Assembly: GCA_009763385.1 (NCBI GenBank)
Contig: CM019825.1
Location: 5,204,252 to 5,268,251, forward strand
DNA from: Coix lacryma-jobi var. lacryma-jobi
Lineage: Eukaryota > Streptophyta > Magnoliopsida > Poales > Poaceae
Direction of reading: 5' to 3'
DNA length: 64,000 nt
Below the pieces are notes generated by a model. That model ran no database searches and was not told the DNA's origin. It was given only the letters and a program-made list of their open reading frames with translations. Position 1 is the first letter of the stretch. Every line of letters starts with the position of its first letter. Below, piece after piece: positions 23,991-36,641 of the stretch. The position numbers were made by a program, and so were the translations under genes.

Positions 23991-24353
23991 GTGTTGACCG
24001 TAGGACGCTACCCTAGTCAGTCGTCGAATTTACAAAACTATTTTTACAAAGTCTGACCCCTTTTCCCACTTCTGTAGTCTTTCTCTGCTGAAAATTCAAA
24101 CTCAGTTTAAAAGTAGGTCCTCCAATAGTAGGTTGTCCACCATAAATGTTTGATCACGTAGCACGTTCTTTGGCATGTACTTGTGCATATGTAATGTTTT
24201 GGTTCTTTGTAATGATTGTTGGTGTGTTGCGACCATCAGGTTGCAGCGACATCATTTGTTAAAATGTTTTACTAATCGAATTAATTAACCAAATTAGGGT
24301 TGTTATATATCTATCTATCACATCTCACTTTTACTCCTGGAAAAATGTAACAG

Positions 24354-27300
24354 ATGGTTGACACCAGGAGCAGCGCAGGTAACGCTGGCGGGAGCGGGGC
24401 AGGTGACAACCAGCCGCCTCATCCTCATCCACCTCCGCCTCCGTACGACCCGCTCCAGATGGCCCAGGTGCAGAACCAGATGATGCAGAACATGGCCCAG
24501 ATGATGCAGCACATGCAGCAGATGGCGCAGGCTGCTCAGGGTGCTCAGGGTGCAGGAGCTGCACAGCCACCCCGACCGGATGACACTCTCAGGAGCTTCA
24601 TGATGACGCGCCCTCCAGTGTTCCACCACGCCATAGAGCCAATGGATGCAGATGATTGGCTCGAGACGATTACAGGCAAGTTGCAGCTTGCCCATGTCGG
24701 GGACCTTGATAAGGCCCTCTACGCCGCGCACCAGCTTCAGGGCCCGGCGAAGAACTGGTGGACTGCCTACACCGCAGCTCATGCGGACGCCAACTCGATC
24801 ACTTGGGAGGATTTCCGTAAGGCATTCCGCGACCAGTACGTCCCTTTCGGCGAGATCAGGGTGAAGCGCCGGGAGTTTCAGGACCTCAGGCAGGGCGCGA
24901 TGACAGTGCGTGAGTATCTCACGCAGTTCAGCCAGCTGTCCCGTTATGCCCCAGATGACGTGGACACGGATGACAAGAAACAGGAATGCTTCAGGCAAGA
25001 TCTCTGTCATTCTTTAATATTAATATATTCTTCCCATAACCTTGTTCATTCCTTTTACTACCTGATAAATAATGAAATTGTTCTCTGCTTCAGGCATGGG
25101 CTTAACCCAGGACTCCGTTATGCCCTAGCTTCAAATGAGTATTCCTCATTTCAGAAGCTGGTTGACCGTGCCTTCGCGGTGGAGAAGGAACGGAAGGACC
25201 TCGATGCAGATCGCAAGAGGAAGATGACGTTCCAGGGACAGTCCTCCGGCAGCTCTACCCGTCCCCGCTACGCTCCACCTGCTCCAGCTTCCAGGCAGAT
25301 TCCCCAGCAGCAGCAAGTACCGGCCGCCCCAGCACCGGCAGCCCGCTCCTCAGTACAGGCACCCAGCTCCACAGTACCAGGCTCCACCCCAGCAGCAGCA
25401 GCAGCCACGCCAGGCTCAGGCACCTCGCCAGGGTCTTCCAGCTCCGCAGCAGCCCCATCCAGCACAGGGGGCAGGTCAGATTGGTCCCTGCTACAAGTGC
25501 AACCAGATGGGACACTTCGCCAACAAGTGTCCACTGAGGCAGCCGGCTCCACCGCAGTCACGTCCCGCAGGCCAGCCCCAGAGCTACACTCGTGGTCGTG
25601 TGAACCACGTGTCAGCGGAGTCAGCTCAGACAGCACCAGATGTGGTGTTTGGTACGTTCCTTGTTGATTCACACCCAGTTACAGTCTTATTTGATTCTGG
25701 AGCATCTCATTCGTTCATATCAGCACCCTGCGCATCTAAATATAATATGAATAGAGTGTTGATGAAAAAGCATCTGCTAGTGAATTCTCCTGGAGGAGAA
25801 CTGATATCGAGGCATATGTGCCCAAATGTGAGCTTAACCATAAGGGGGGTAGTATTTCCCACCTCTCTTATTGTTCTGGATTCCCAAGGTATTGATGTCA
25901 TTCTGGGAATGGATTAGCTACGCAAGTACCAGGGAGTCATTGATTGTGCTCAGAGGCTCATCACAGTGAAGCATCCAGATGGCACGGAGATCGTGTATCG
26001 AGCACCGACAAAGATGATTGAAGAAGCCAGAGCATATGAGGCTGTCGTGGTACCTGATATCCGAGTTGTCAAGGAATTCCCTGATGTCTTCCAGAAAGTG
26101 CCAGGTATGCCACCTGATCGTGAGATTGAGTTCTCTATTGATTTAGTTCCTGGCACTGCACCTATATTCAGGCGACCATATAGAATGGATGCCGAAAAGC
26201 TAGCTGAGCTGAAGACGCAGATCCAAGAGCAGTTAGAGAAGGGGCATATTCGTCCTAGTACATCCCCGTGGGGAGCTCCTGTGATCTTTGTTCCAAAGAA
26301 GGATGGAGGCCTGCGGATGTGCGTTGATTACCGCGCATTGAATGAAGCTACCATCAAGAACAAGTACCCGATTCCTCGCATTGATGATCTGTTTGATCAA
26401 CTGAAGGGTGCTCATGTGTTCTCGAAGATTGACCTGCAAACAGGTTATAACCAGCTGAAGATTCGTGAAGCTGATATCCCGAAGACGGCATTTGTAACTC
26501 GATATGGGCTATATGAGTACACAGTGATGTCTTTCGGTTTGACAAATGCCCCAGCTTTCTTCATGTATCTGATGAACAAGGTCTTCATGGAGTTTTTAGA
26601 TCTGTTCGTCGTGGTGTTCCTTGATGATATCCTGATATTCTCGAAGGATGAAGAAGAACATGAGAAGCATCTGAGGTTAGTGTTGCAGAAGCTCAGAGAG
26701 CATCAGTTGTATGCGAAACTGAGCAAATGCGAGTTCTGGTTGAAGAAGGTTGCTTACTTGGGGCATATCATCTCAGAAGGTGGTGTATCAGTTGATCCAG
26801 GCAAGGTTCAAGATATATTGGACTGGAAGGTACCTGAGAATGTCACTGAGATCCGGAGTTTCCTCGGTATGGCTGGATATTACCGCAGATTCATTGAAGG
26901 ATTCTCCAAGATCGTGAAGCCGATGACAAAGCTGACTGAGAAGGGTGCCAAGTTTGTATGGTCCCCTGAATGCCAGGATGGTTTTGAGGAGTTGAAGGCG
27001 AGGTTGACTTCTGCTCCTATTCTTGTCATGCCAGATGTCCAGAAGAACTTCACGGTCTATTGTGATGCTTCTCGTCAGGGTCTGGGATGTGTGCTTATGC
27101 AGGAAGGTCGTGTGATTGCCTATGCCTCGAGACAGCTCAGGAAGCATGAGCTAAATTATCCTACACATGATCTTGAGTTGGCAGCTGTTGTTCATGCTCT
27201 GAAGATCTGGAGGCACTATCTGATGGGCAAGAAGACAGAGATATACACTGATCATAAGAGCCTGAAGTACATCTTCACCCAGCCAGATCTGAATCTCCGC

Positions 27301-28950
27301 CAACGAAGATGGCTAGAGTTGATCAAAGATTATGATCTGAGTATCAACTATCATCCGGGCAAGGCAAATGTTGTAGCAGATGCCCTGAGCAGGAAGGTCT
27401 ACTGCAATGTGTTAGAGATCAAGGAGCAGCAACCTGAGTTGCATGAGGAGTTTGTGAAGCTCAATCTGGGTATACTCGGCCACACTGATGCAGTAGCCAT
27501 GGAGGTTGATTCGACCTTGGAGCATGATATCCGAGCAGGGCAGCTCACTGATGAGTATCTTCTGGAGATCAGACAGTCGATCAAGGAGGACAAAGCCCCA
27601 GGGTTCACAGAGGATGATCAGGGTGTCTTATGGTTCAGAGGCAGAATCTGTGTTCCAGATGTGAAGGCTATCAAGGAGTTGATTCTGAGGGAAGCTCATG
27701 ATTCAGCCTACTCTCTCCATCCAGGCAGTACCAAGATGTACCAGGATCTGAAGCAGTATTACTGGTGGTATGGGATGAAGAGGGAAGTAGCGGAGTATGT
27801 GGCTTTGTGTGACACATGTCAGAGGGTCAAGGCCCAACATCAGAGACCAGCTGGTTTGTTACAGCCTCTGCAGATTCCCGAGTGGAAATGGGAAGAGATC
27901 AGCATGGATTTCATCACTGGTTTGCCCATGACCCAGTCGGGATATGATTCTATCTGGGTCATAGTTGATCGCTTGACCAAAGTGGCTCATTTCATTCCAG
28001 TTAAGGAGTCATATCGTGGGCCGCAGCTTGCGGAGTTGTACATGTCACGGATTGTGTGCCTTCATGGGGTGCCTAAGATCATAGTATCTGACAGAGGTAC
28101 CCAGTTCACATCCAGGTTCTGGAAGCGGTTGCATGAGTCTATGGACACTCGCCTCAGTTTCAGTTCAGCTTATCATCCTCAGACCGATGGTCAGATAGAA
28201 AGGGTGAATCAGATCCTGGAGGACATGTTGAGAGCTAGTGCACTCCAGAACAGCCAGAGTTGGGATGTGAGTCTGCCATATGCAGAGTTCTCATATAACA
28301 ATAGCTATCAGGCCAGTCTCAAAATGTCCCCATTTGAGGCACTGTATGGCAGGAAGTGCAGAACTCCTCTATTCTGGAATCAGGTTGGAGAAAGAAAAGT
28401 CTTTGGCCCTGAGTCTATAGAAGAAGCTGAAGAACAGGTCAGACAGATCAGAAGCAACCTGAAGACAGCTCAGTCTAGACAGAAGAGTTATGCAGATGTT
28501 AGACGACGAGAGCTGGAATTCCAGATTGGGGACTATGTCTATCTGAAGGTGTCACCTTTCAGAGGTCTCCGGAGGTTTAATGTCAAAGGGAAGTTATCTC
28601 CGAGATTCATTGGCCCTTTCAAGGTGATTGACAAGAAAGGTGCAGTTGCTTATCAGCTGGAGTTGCCTGCACGGCTGGCAGGTATTCATGATGTGTTCCA
28701 TGTATCCCAGCTGAAGAGATGCCTCAGAGTTCCAGAGGAGCAGTTGCCACTTGAGGAGCTTGATCTGCGGGATGATCTGACTTTCTCTGAGCCGATCAAG
28801 ATTCTGGACACGATGGAACGAGGTACTCGAAACAAGAGGATTAAAATCTGCAAGGTGCAATGGAAGCATTATTCCGAAGAAGAAGCCACATGGGAGAAGG
28901 AAGATGACCTTCGGGCAGATTTTCCTCATCTATTCGTCGACTCTTCCTAA
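24354..28950 (+). pseudogene. G1 gag-pol polyprotein, with one frameshift and one amber codon
   Basis: Gag starts at 24354 (MVDTRSSAGNAGG), with a Met/Gln-rich N-terminus, the Retrotrans_gag domain (about 24600-25190) and a Gln/Pro-rich tail. A frame change in the CAG tract near 25300-25320 separates it from the CCHC knuckle CYKCNQMGHFANKC (25489-25530) and the protease DSGASHSFIS. TAG at 25915-25917 replaces an expected Trp codon between protease and RT. From 25918 pol is open: RT with FLDD at 26617-26628, RNase H (YCDASRQGLGCV), integrase with an HHCC zinc domain and the DDE residues in MDFITGLP, SDRGTQF and GQIERVNQ, then a chromodomain at the C-terminus that should direct insertion to heterochromatin. 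A 99-nt intron-like segment interrupts gag. Both lesions make this copy non-autonomous. Confidence 0.9.
24995..25093 (+). other. Intron-like 99-nt segment in G1 gag
   Basis: The segment begins GCAAGATC after TTCAG and ends TTCTCTGCTTCAG. It matches a GC-AG intron with a pyrimidine-rich acceptor. It is much more AT-rich than flanking gag and is bounded by a direct repeat TGCTTCAGGCA. Its length is a multiple of three with no stop, so unspliced RNA stays open. Removing it joins normal gag sequence. Splicing itself is unproven. Confidence 0.55.
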
Positions 28951-28966
28951 TCTCGAGGACGAGATT
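28949..28966 (+). other. Perfect hairpin overlapping the G1 pol stop
   Basis: AATCTCG and CGAGATT pair around AGGA. The stem starts at the last two bases of the TAA stop and ends six bases before the PPT. The same kind of stem with a different loop is found in G2 (36590-36606). A second G1 copy is at 48677-48694. Confidence 0.6.
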
Positions 28967-28971
28967 CTTCT

Positions 28972-28984
28972 AAGGGGGAAGGTT
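28972..28984 (+). other. G1 polypurine tract
   Basis: AAGGGGGAAGGTT directly precedes the LTR2 start TGTAACACC. Confidence 0.85.
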
Positions 28985-31900
28985 TGTAACACCCTGACTT
29001 AATTTTTCCCCAATTTAATAAAAGGAATTAGAAATTAAATAGATTGGCTTGTTTATTAGAGGAGGAAAATAAAAATTTATTTAATATTGTCATGTTGCAT
29101 TCATGCCGTTGCATATTTTTTTATTGAGTGGAAAATAAATTTATTAAACCCGTATAGGGCGAATCGAATTTATTCTATTTAGAAAATCAACAAAATGATT
29201 AATAAAAGTTTTGCGAAATCAAACTCAAATTTTATTTTCAAAACCTAGGGAAAATATTTCTAAAACTTTTCAAAGTAATTTTGATTTCAAACTGGTTTTG
29301 ATTTTGAATTCAAAAGGCTTTAAAAAGTTTGGGAAAAAAAATCAAATGACAAAAAGGAAAAGAAAAAGGCAAGGGCCTCTCCTCATCGCTCCCTTCTCCT
29401 CTTTCAGCCCGGCCCGCGCCCACCTCCCGCTCCTCCCTCGCTCGGCCCAAGCCACGCGGCCGGCCCAACTCCTCTCACTCCCTCTCCCCGGCCCATTCCC
29501 CGTCTCCCTCCCGCGCCCACCTCCTTTCCCCTCCCCCGCGCGGCCCGTCTCCCCCGCGCCGCGGCCCGTTTCCCTCCCTCTCTTTGCAGTCACGCGCTCC
29601 GGCCGCTCGCCGCGACGGCCCACGCCGCCTCCTCTCGGCCGAAGCATGCCGTCTTTCCCCCCTCCAGTCTCCGACGCACGGGTCCCACAAGTCAGGGTTT
29701 TCCCCAACCTCTCGCGCGATACCTCCGCACGGGACCTCCCCGCATCACGCGTGCGTCGGCTTCATCCTTCCGCCCGTTCAGGTCGAGTCATCTAGCAGAT
29801 CGCGCCGCCTCCCCTCTCCCTTCGTCCCATAAGTACACCGCCTCCCCGAAACCCGCTCTCTCCTCCCCCTCCTTCCAGCCGCCAACACCATCGCCATCGC
29901 CATAACCAAGCTCCAATCGAGCTCGCTAGCGCATAGTGGAAAGCCGCCAACGCCCTCGTTCTCCTCTCTGTCGGCACCGCAGACACACGGAGCATCCAAG
30001 GGAACCAACCACGGCGTGAATCGGCGCCAGGAACTCCACGGCGTCGACCGCGCCGGATCCCGAACCAGTCCTCCCGACTCCGCCGTCGTGTACGCCTCTC
30101 TGAGCAACCTCCCGCCGCGCGAAACCCCTCGGTGAGCTCGCCATCTTCCCTGCTTCCTTTCCCCCCGGCCTCCTAGGTCTCTACTAGTCTCTAGGGATCG
30201 ATTCGAGCACCCCGGCGAGTCCCTCCCATGGCGCCGCCGTGTAGAGCCCAGGCGCCGCCGCCCTCGGCCTCGCCGACGGCCAAACCCTGCCACCGCACCG
30301 TCTGATCCAAAACTGACGGCCTATATTAGATTCATCTCACGAACCGGTATACACCGGGTTCACAGTCCCGTGAACCCTGTCCACCACATCACCCCACCCG
30401 CAGTCCATAGCCACTCGGCACGCCAGTCCAACCCCGTGACGCCACGTATTCACACGTCAGCGCTACGCCAGCCGGCCCTGCTACTTTTGCTAAAGAAACC
30501 CTGAAATATTCTGAAACTAACCCGCGCTACACCTCCACTGTTCACTGGGTCTCGGGTATCTTTCGATCAAGCCCCTGAATTTCTGCGGAAACGAGGCGCG
30601 GTCCTCGGCACAGCCGTCCGCCCCGATCTAATCTCAGCCGTCCATCGCCCGATCGATGGCTGACGACCCACCGTACCCCTTCGCTGGTGTCTTTTCGCTA
30701 AAGAGACCCTGCTTCTTTACATAATTAACCCGCGCTCCATCAGCACAGTAAATTGAGTCTGCGCGATTCTTCCGAACTAGCCCCTGAGGTTTCACCGAAT
30801 TGAGGCCCGGTCCGCCAGCCGATTAAATTCGGATTTTGATTTATTTAAAACACAAAATGAGTTCAACCGATTTACAGATTTGCCACCAAACTTCAAAAGC
30901 CCATAACTTGCTCATTTTAACTCCGTTTTGACCCATTCAACTTGCGTTAGATTCATAATTCTATTCTCTACGCAGTAGATCTATTAGTTTACTGTTTTCA
31001 TACTGTTTGTTGTACTGTTATTTATTTCTATGTATTGTGCCATGTATGTTGCTTGGGCCAGAGAGTGCGGAGTACGAGGACGCTCCAGACCATCCTTGCG
31101 ACCCAGTTGATTCGACCCAGTCCGAAGGCAAGTGTCCTTGAACATCTTGCACCTACTTTATTTTACTTTTGGTACTAGAGTAGTTAGATCTTGTAGATGC
31201 ATGCTTGTCATTAATTTGAATCCCATGTCAGGGTTTACTAGAATTTGTATATATTATCCTTGTCGCCTGTTTTGGGATGTTCGGGTAGGTGTCTTGCTTA
31301 GCCCTGCCGTCATGGATGGGATGGGAGTTAAAATGTTTATAAACTTGATTAATGAACTATGAAACGAATGTGGACATGGTAATTTTGTAGTAACATGGTT
31401 ATTAGGTAAATCCGGCAGGATGGACCCGTATTGGTGGTTTTGTGCCGTGGGACTCGGCAGCTGCTTTTGGTTTTTGGTTCGGGGCTCGTGCTAGACATAT
31501 CCTGCCTGGATCCCTAGGACCCGGTTCTTGGACAAGTAACCCGGCAAAACAGCGCAGCCATGAGATCTGGATGGGCTGGACCTGGCTAATTAATTAGTTT
31601 CCTCTAAGTTATGCTACACGGGGGTTGTATAGTGGCTCAAGAGGGGTCCCTTGGGGTCGTTGACTTATGGACAGGGGAGAAACCTTAGAGTACGTGTAAC
31701 ACAGACTTGGAGGGGCTTTGTAAAGGCCTTGCAGTGCAACCCGCTATGCACCTCGGCAGTGTTTAGCGTGACGGGATCTGCACGACTCATGGGTAACGAT
31801 GTGCAACCTCTGCAGAGTGTAAAACTGATATATCAGCCGTGCTCACGGTCACGAGCGGGCTTGGACTTCTTCGAGATTAGTTGGTTACTGGTTGATATTG

Positions 31901-32249
31901 GGTTCGGGACATCTGATGGACTTCAGGTGCGGGTGCCTGATGGACTTCAGGTGTTGGTTGCTCGGTGTGACTCCGAGTGTGGTTGCTCGGTGCGACTCCG
32001 AGTGTTGTTACTTTTATACCATGTCTGTCTATAACCTAGTAAATAGGTGCATAGGATTAATAGGATTAATAGGGTGTGTCGCTTTAGGCGCTTGAGTCAA
32101 ACAAAGTCAGCCTACCTTGGTTATGAGCCTCATAAGCATATATTTCCTACACTTGCGGAGTACATTTCGATGTACTCACCCTTCCTCTTTGTCCTCCCTG
32201 CTACCCCACCCAGACGCTGGAGACTACACGTACGAGGAGCAGGAGTATC
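28985..32249 (+). repeat. G1 LTR2, interrupted by G2
   Basis: It is collinear with LTR1 from its first base to position 3,265, ending GAGCAGGAGTA(T), where G2's TGTGACGG begins. It shares seven or so variants with LTR3 against LTR1, and has private changes including a 6-base TTAGAG insertion at about 31686. The remaining 0.3 kb of this LTR is missing. Confidence 0.85.
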
Positions 32250-34929
32250 TGTGACGGAACGACCCTAATCCTATGGCCCACGTGTCCCTGTCAACCTCTG
32301 ACAGCCGAACCCATGTTCCATGTGATTAAGACCTGTTCGCCACCGGGCTACATCAGTGCCCAATGTCCGCAGGATCATCTCACAATTCGGTTACAGCATT
32401 TCATACTTTTACAAATAACATCGGAATAAAGAGCGGAAGACTTAAATAACATTAGTTTTACAAAACGAGGTTTCAAATGAGGTAAGGAGTACGATTATTA
32501 CAAACCATTGTTCGGGAAATTCAAAGTAGACAACGTAGCGGGAACAATAACATAAAGATACATGTAACACCCAGCCCGAGGGTGCACATTTACTCATCGG
32601 CCTCATCGGCCTCTTCCTGGATGAAGGTCACGCAACAGGGCGCGAGACACATCGGGGTCTCAGGCATACCTGCAACATGGGTAACAAACCCTGAGTATTG
32701 GGGTACTCAACAAGACTTACCCGACTAAAGAAAAGGGAGAAGACTCAGGAATGCAGGCTTAAGGTAGTCAAGGTAAGGCTTAAGCAAGATCAAGTATTTT
32801 GCAGAAAAGCATTTTTGTAAACCTTATTTTATTTTTGAAAGATTCAGTATTTCTCAATTCTTCATCATTCATGATTCATTTTACATTTCAAAACATTCCT
32901 AGTTGAGAACCACTCTCCGTTGACAGTCAGTGGACCAAGTCTCCATAACCGAGGAGCAACGTTAATCCGGATAAATAATACTCAGCTGAGGATCCCTATC
33001 CACACTGCATATGTAGCACCCAAGCTTGCATATGCCAACTCGTCTACCACGATTCCTCCAAGATTGGGCCCGGTCCTACGCCACCCGGAAGTACAGTACA
33101 CCACTCCAATTCGGGACTTTAACCCTCCAGTTTTCCGCCAGCGACAAGTACCTTGGGACTCTAACCCAAGAGTACAGGTCCTGACATGTGGGTACATGCT
33201 ACTTCCGCCATCTCTCCACTCCCAGTGCGCGGTTGTCGGTCCAATAAAGGATTCCTCGGAGCCAGAGCTTCCCGTAGTATGTGAATAGTTACAAGTCTTG
33301 ACCAGCAGGCCCCCATACGGATGGTCCCTAATTTTCCAGCCAGAACTACACCTTGGTTATATCTCACCCAAGCGTAATAGTCCTGTCAGTTTTTCAACCC
33401 TGTCCCGGTCGGTGTCAACTGTTGAGTCCCGGACTACAACATGACGGCACCGTACGCGCGGACAACCTCTTCTCGACAATGACCACTTGCTAGCTAGGCA
33501 AGCAGCCATCGAACGGGAAGTAAAGCCAAATTCCCATAAAGATTCTTAAGTGATCACACTTTTGAAAATGACATTTTATTGCAAGTCTAATTCAATAAGC
33601 ATTGCTAAGCATTTTTCAAATACTTTTGAAAAGCAGGTATCAGGTGTATCAGTGGTCAAGGTGGATAGTGCATCAATTAGGATAGCACACAACTCCTATA
33701 AACCTAATGCAATAATTTAACTCAAAAGCATTTAAGGAAATCATTTCATAAATTCAAGGAAAGGGTTAAATGCACCGGGGCTTGCCTTGGATGGCAAAGA
33801 GAGCAGACTCGGGGTAGGTATAGGTGTTGGAGCTCGGGGTCGCCTCGGGAGTTGGTTCGTCAACAGCGGCCTCGACTCTGGTACCTTCTTCGTCAACTAT
33901 ACGGATGCAATGATGAATGCTCATGAGAATGATGTTATGGACTTAAGGTGCAAGATATTACCACTGATTCTAGATTACTCTTAGGCAAGGCATAAACGAA
34001 ATCTAGGTTGAGCATAAAAGGTAACCATTTCTTCCTTAAGCAATATTGATTAAACTAGACCTTATTATAATTATCCTAAGCATCATCTAAACATAGCCTC
34101 ACAAACATCATAGACCAAGGGTAGGGGTCTATGAACATCAAGCAATCCAAAAGTCACATCACAGGACATTCAACGCTAACCCTAATCACATTTTTCTATT
34201 TTTCTTAATTATTTAAAAAGGTCATTTATGAAGGTGCTCCAAAAATTACCAAATTAATCACACAAGTTTATTAGGGTACAAGTTTATGGCAAAACAAATT
34301 TCATAATTTTTGGAGGTCATTAAGGTGCTCAAATAAATCTAGACATTTAATTAACAAAAGGCACTATTCAGGAATTAAAATAAAGCTCAAAAATCAACTT
34401 GCTCCAAAAGACTTCAAAATTTTACCAGAGATTCAGAAAGGCATAACTAGCACATAAAAATTTATCTCCAGATTTTTGGAGTTATAGAACACTCTCCAAA
34501 AATACCAAAGCCTTCATTTTCCAATTAAAAGGGGAATTTTACATTTTCAAATTTTTGCACAAAACTCAAGTTTCATATTTTTATAAAATACTACAGAGCA
34601 TAAAGAGTCTACCACAAAATTTTCAGAATTTTTGGATGCACACAGAAAATCATACAAAAAGAGAAAACAGAACACTATTCACAACTCTCAGAAAAAGAAA
34701 AGAGCACTGTGCTCCTTCTATGAAAGGCTCGGGCGAGACGGGCTCGGGCGAGACGGAAACTGAGTGCTCCGTCCGAGACCTGGCTCGACGAGGCGGAGGG
34801 TGCACGAGTCCGCTCGAGGCCTGGCTCGAGCGAAGTGGTGAGGGTCTGTCCGCCGAGGCTCGGGCTCGGGCGAGACGGAGTGGAAGCAGAGGCCGAGGCC
34901 TCGGGTGCTTACCACGGATCGGAGGCAGG

Positions 34930-35049
34930 GCTCGAGGGTGAGGCTCGACACGTGCTCGAGGGTGAGGCTCGACACGTGCTCGAGGGTGAGGCTCGGCCCG
35001 TGCTCGAGGGTGAGGCTCGACACGTGCTCGAGGGTGAGGCTCGGCCCGT
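34930..35049 (-). repeat. Five 24-bp repeats with CTCGAG and G-box motifs in G2 3' LTR
   Basis: Five tandem units begin GCTCGAGGGTGAGGCTCG, then end ACACGT (units 1, 2, 4) or GCCCGT (units 3, 5). Where ACACGT meets the next unit, a CACGTG G-box forms. The array lies about 0.4-0.5 kb downstream of the LTR TATA, hence probably within transcribed sequence. Confidence 0.85.
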
Positions 35050-35427
35050 GCTCGAGGGGCGGTGGTTCGGTGGAGCTCCTTCGGCGGCGAGCGGCGGACG
35101 GCGCTCCGGCGACCCTGCGCAACACACGAGACCGCAAGGGCCTGGTCAGAGTCGCACGGGACCGAGGAACTCGACACGGGGGTCGGTGAGGGATGGTCGT
35201 GGCCGGAGATGGCGAATTTCACGAACCCGAGCTCGCCGGGTTTCTGCCGGGGATGGGAACGGCGAGGTTACGCCGGGCGATTGGAGGCGGTAGAGATGAA
35301 ATTGAAGGGTGGTGAAGCAGCACAAGAACACGGCGGAGCTTTTGAGCTAGGTGGTGGAGCGGCGGAGGCACTGGACTGGCCTGGCCACGGTGGCGGAGGT
35401 GAGTGAGGGAGGTCGGGCTCCGGCGGG

Positions 35428-35436
35428 CTTATATAG
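35428..35436 (-). promoter_or_regulatory. Putative TATA box of G2 3' LTR
   Basis: The minus strand reads CCTATATAAG within GC-rich sequence, with a T/A-rich U3 upstream. The equivalent in the 5' LTR is 45435-45443. Confidence 0.6.
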
Positions 35437-36571
35437 GCACGGCCCGGGGCCGGTAGAGACCTCGGGGTGGGGTGGATGAGGTTTGCGGGGGCGTGCGCAC
35501 TCGATTGCGCTCTGGCGGATACGCGGGCGTGCAGCCGGGGCTCGGGCGCAAGCTCGGCCGGCGATGGCCACGCGGCGGCGGCGCGGAGAGGACTGTAGGG
35601 GACGGGAGAGAGGGTCAGCGCTCGCGTGCGGGCGCGGAGGGAACAGGGCGACAGCGGTGGCAGGTTGGTGGCGCGTGGGGAGCAACCGGGCGTGCGGCAG
35701 GCGCGGCGCCGCGCCATGGCCGGGCCCCCCCCTCTGACGCTAGGAAGAAGAGGAACAGTGCTAGGGGTAGGGTTTGACTTTTGGCCAGATTCTGAAATTT
35801 GCAAATTACTTCCAAACTTTGAACTGTGCGACAAAAACTCAAAACACCAAAGTTGCTCAGAAAAATGAGATCTACAACTTTGTCAATATGAACATTTTCA
35901 AATTCGAAATAGTTTTTGAACAAAATTTGAAAACAGTAAAGGGGACACTTTTTCAAACTTGGTTCAATTCAAAATTACTCTGGATTTCAAACTGAGACTT
36001 GAAAATCTGTAAACATGAAAGTTGTTCCTTTTATCAAAACCTACAACTTTGCTATTATACACTTTTCCAGAAACTCATTAGTTTTTGAACTTATTTTGAA
36101 AACTGAAAAGGGGACAAAAACTGGAGTTTGATTGAATTTGAAATAACTCAAAACTTTGTACTGCAACTTGAAAATTTGTAAATACCAAAGTTGTTTCTCT
36201 TTGCCAGTCCTACAACTTTGCTTTTTGGACCAATCCCAAATTTTGAATAATTTTTGAATAACAAAAAGAGGGATAAAATCCAGGGTTTGGAAATCAGGGT
36301 TTTGCAAAGAAAAAATCAAATCAAATCTGATTTTTGAACTTTGGTCAATACAGCAAACATCAGGGCACTAAATTTGAACAAGAATTAAACATAACTAGGC
36401 ACAGAGGTGAAATTACCATTTTGCCCTTATAGAGAGAATTGGGCTTTTAGGGTTTTTGAAAAGGGAAACAAGGCATAGCAATTAGGCAAATCAAATGCAT
36501 CACAGGAAATGATTAATGCTTAAGATGATGACATGTCAAGTTAATTACATTTAAACACCAGGGGTGTTACA

Positions 36572-36606
36572 GCCTCCCCCCCTAAAAGAAATCTCGCCCC
36601 GAGATT
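36572..36606 (-). other. G2 polypurine tract and upstream hairpin
   Basis: The PPT on the minus strand is TTTTAGGGGGGGAGGC (36572-36587), next to the LTR start TGTAACACC. Just before it, 36590-36606 forms a perfect stem AATCTCG/CGAGATT with a three-base loop. Confidence 0.75.
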
Positions 36607-36641
36607 CCACGTCTTAAGAAGGAAAAGGCAAAACCTTACAC

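Larger units (their letters stand above)
32250..36571 (-). repeat. G2 3' LTR (4,322 bp)
   Basis: Bounded by TGTGACGGAACG and GGGGTGTTACA on the plus strand. It holds a minus-strand TATA box at 35428-35436, a 24-base minisatellite at 34930-35049, a GC-rich block at about 34720-35750 and an AT-rich U3 at about 35760-36540. The many GC-rich open frames have no recognisable domain. Confidence 0.9.

Noticed and set aside
24318..25010. Minus-strand 230-codon frame over G1 gag
   Set aside because: It lies opposite the recognisable gag domain and has no matching motif.
34930..35049. CRISPR-like regular repeats
   Set aside because: The units are contiguous with no unique spacers, lie in a plant LTR, and occur identically in both G2 LTRs.
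34555..35834. Overlapping open frames of 100-190 codons in the G2 LTR (also 44562-45841)
   Set aside because: Low-complexity GC-rich translations in several frames at once, including the 24-bp minisatellite read as 8-residue repeats. No start context or family resemblance.
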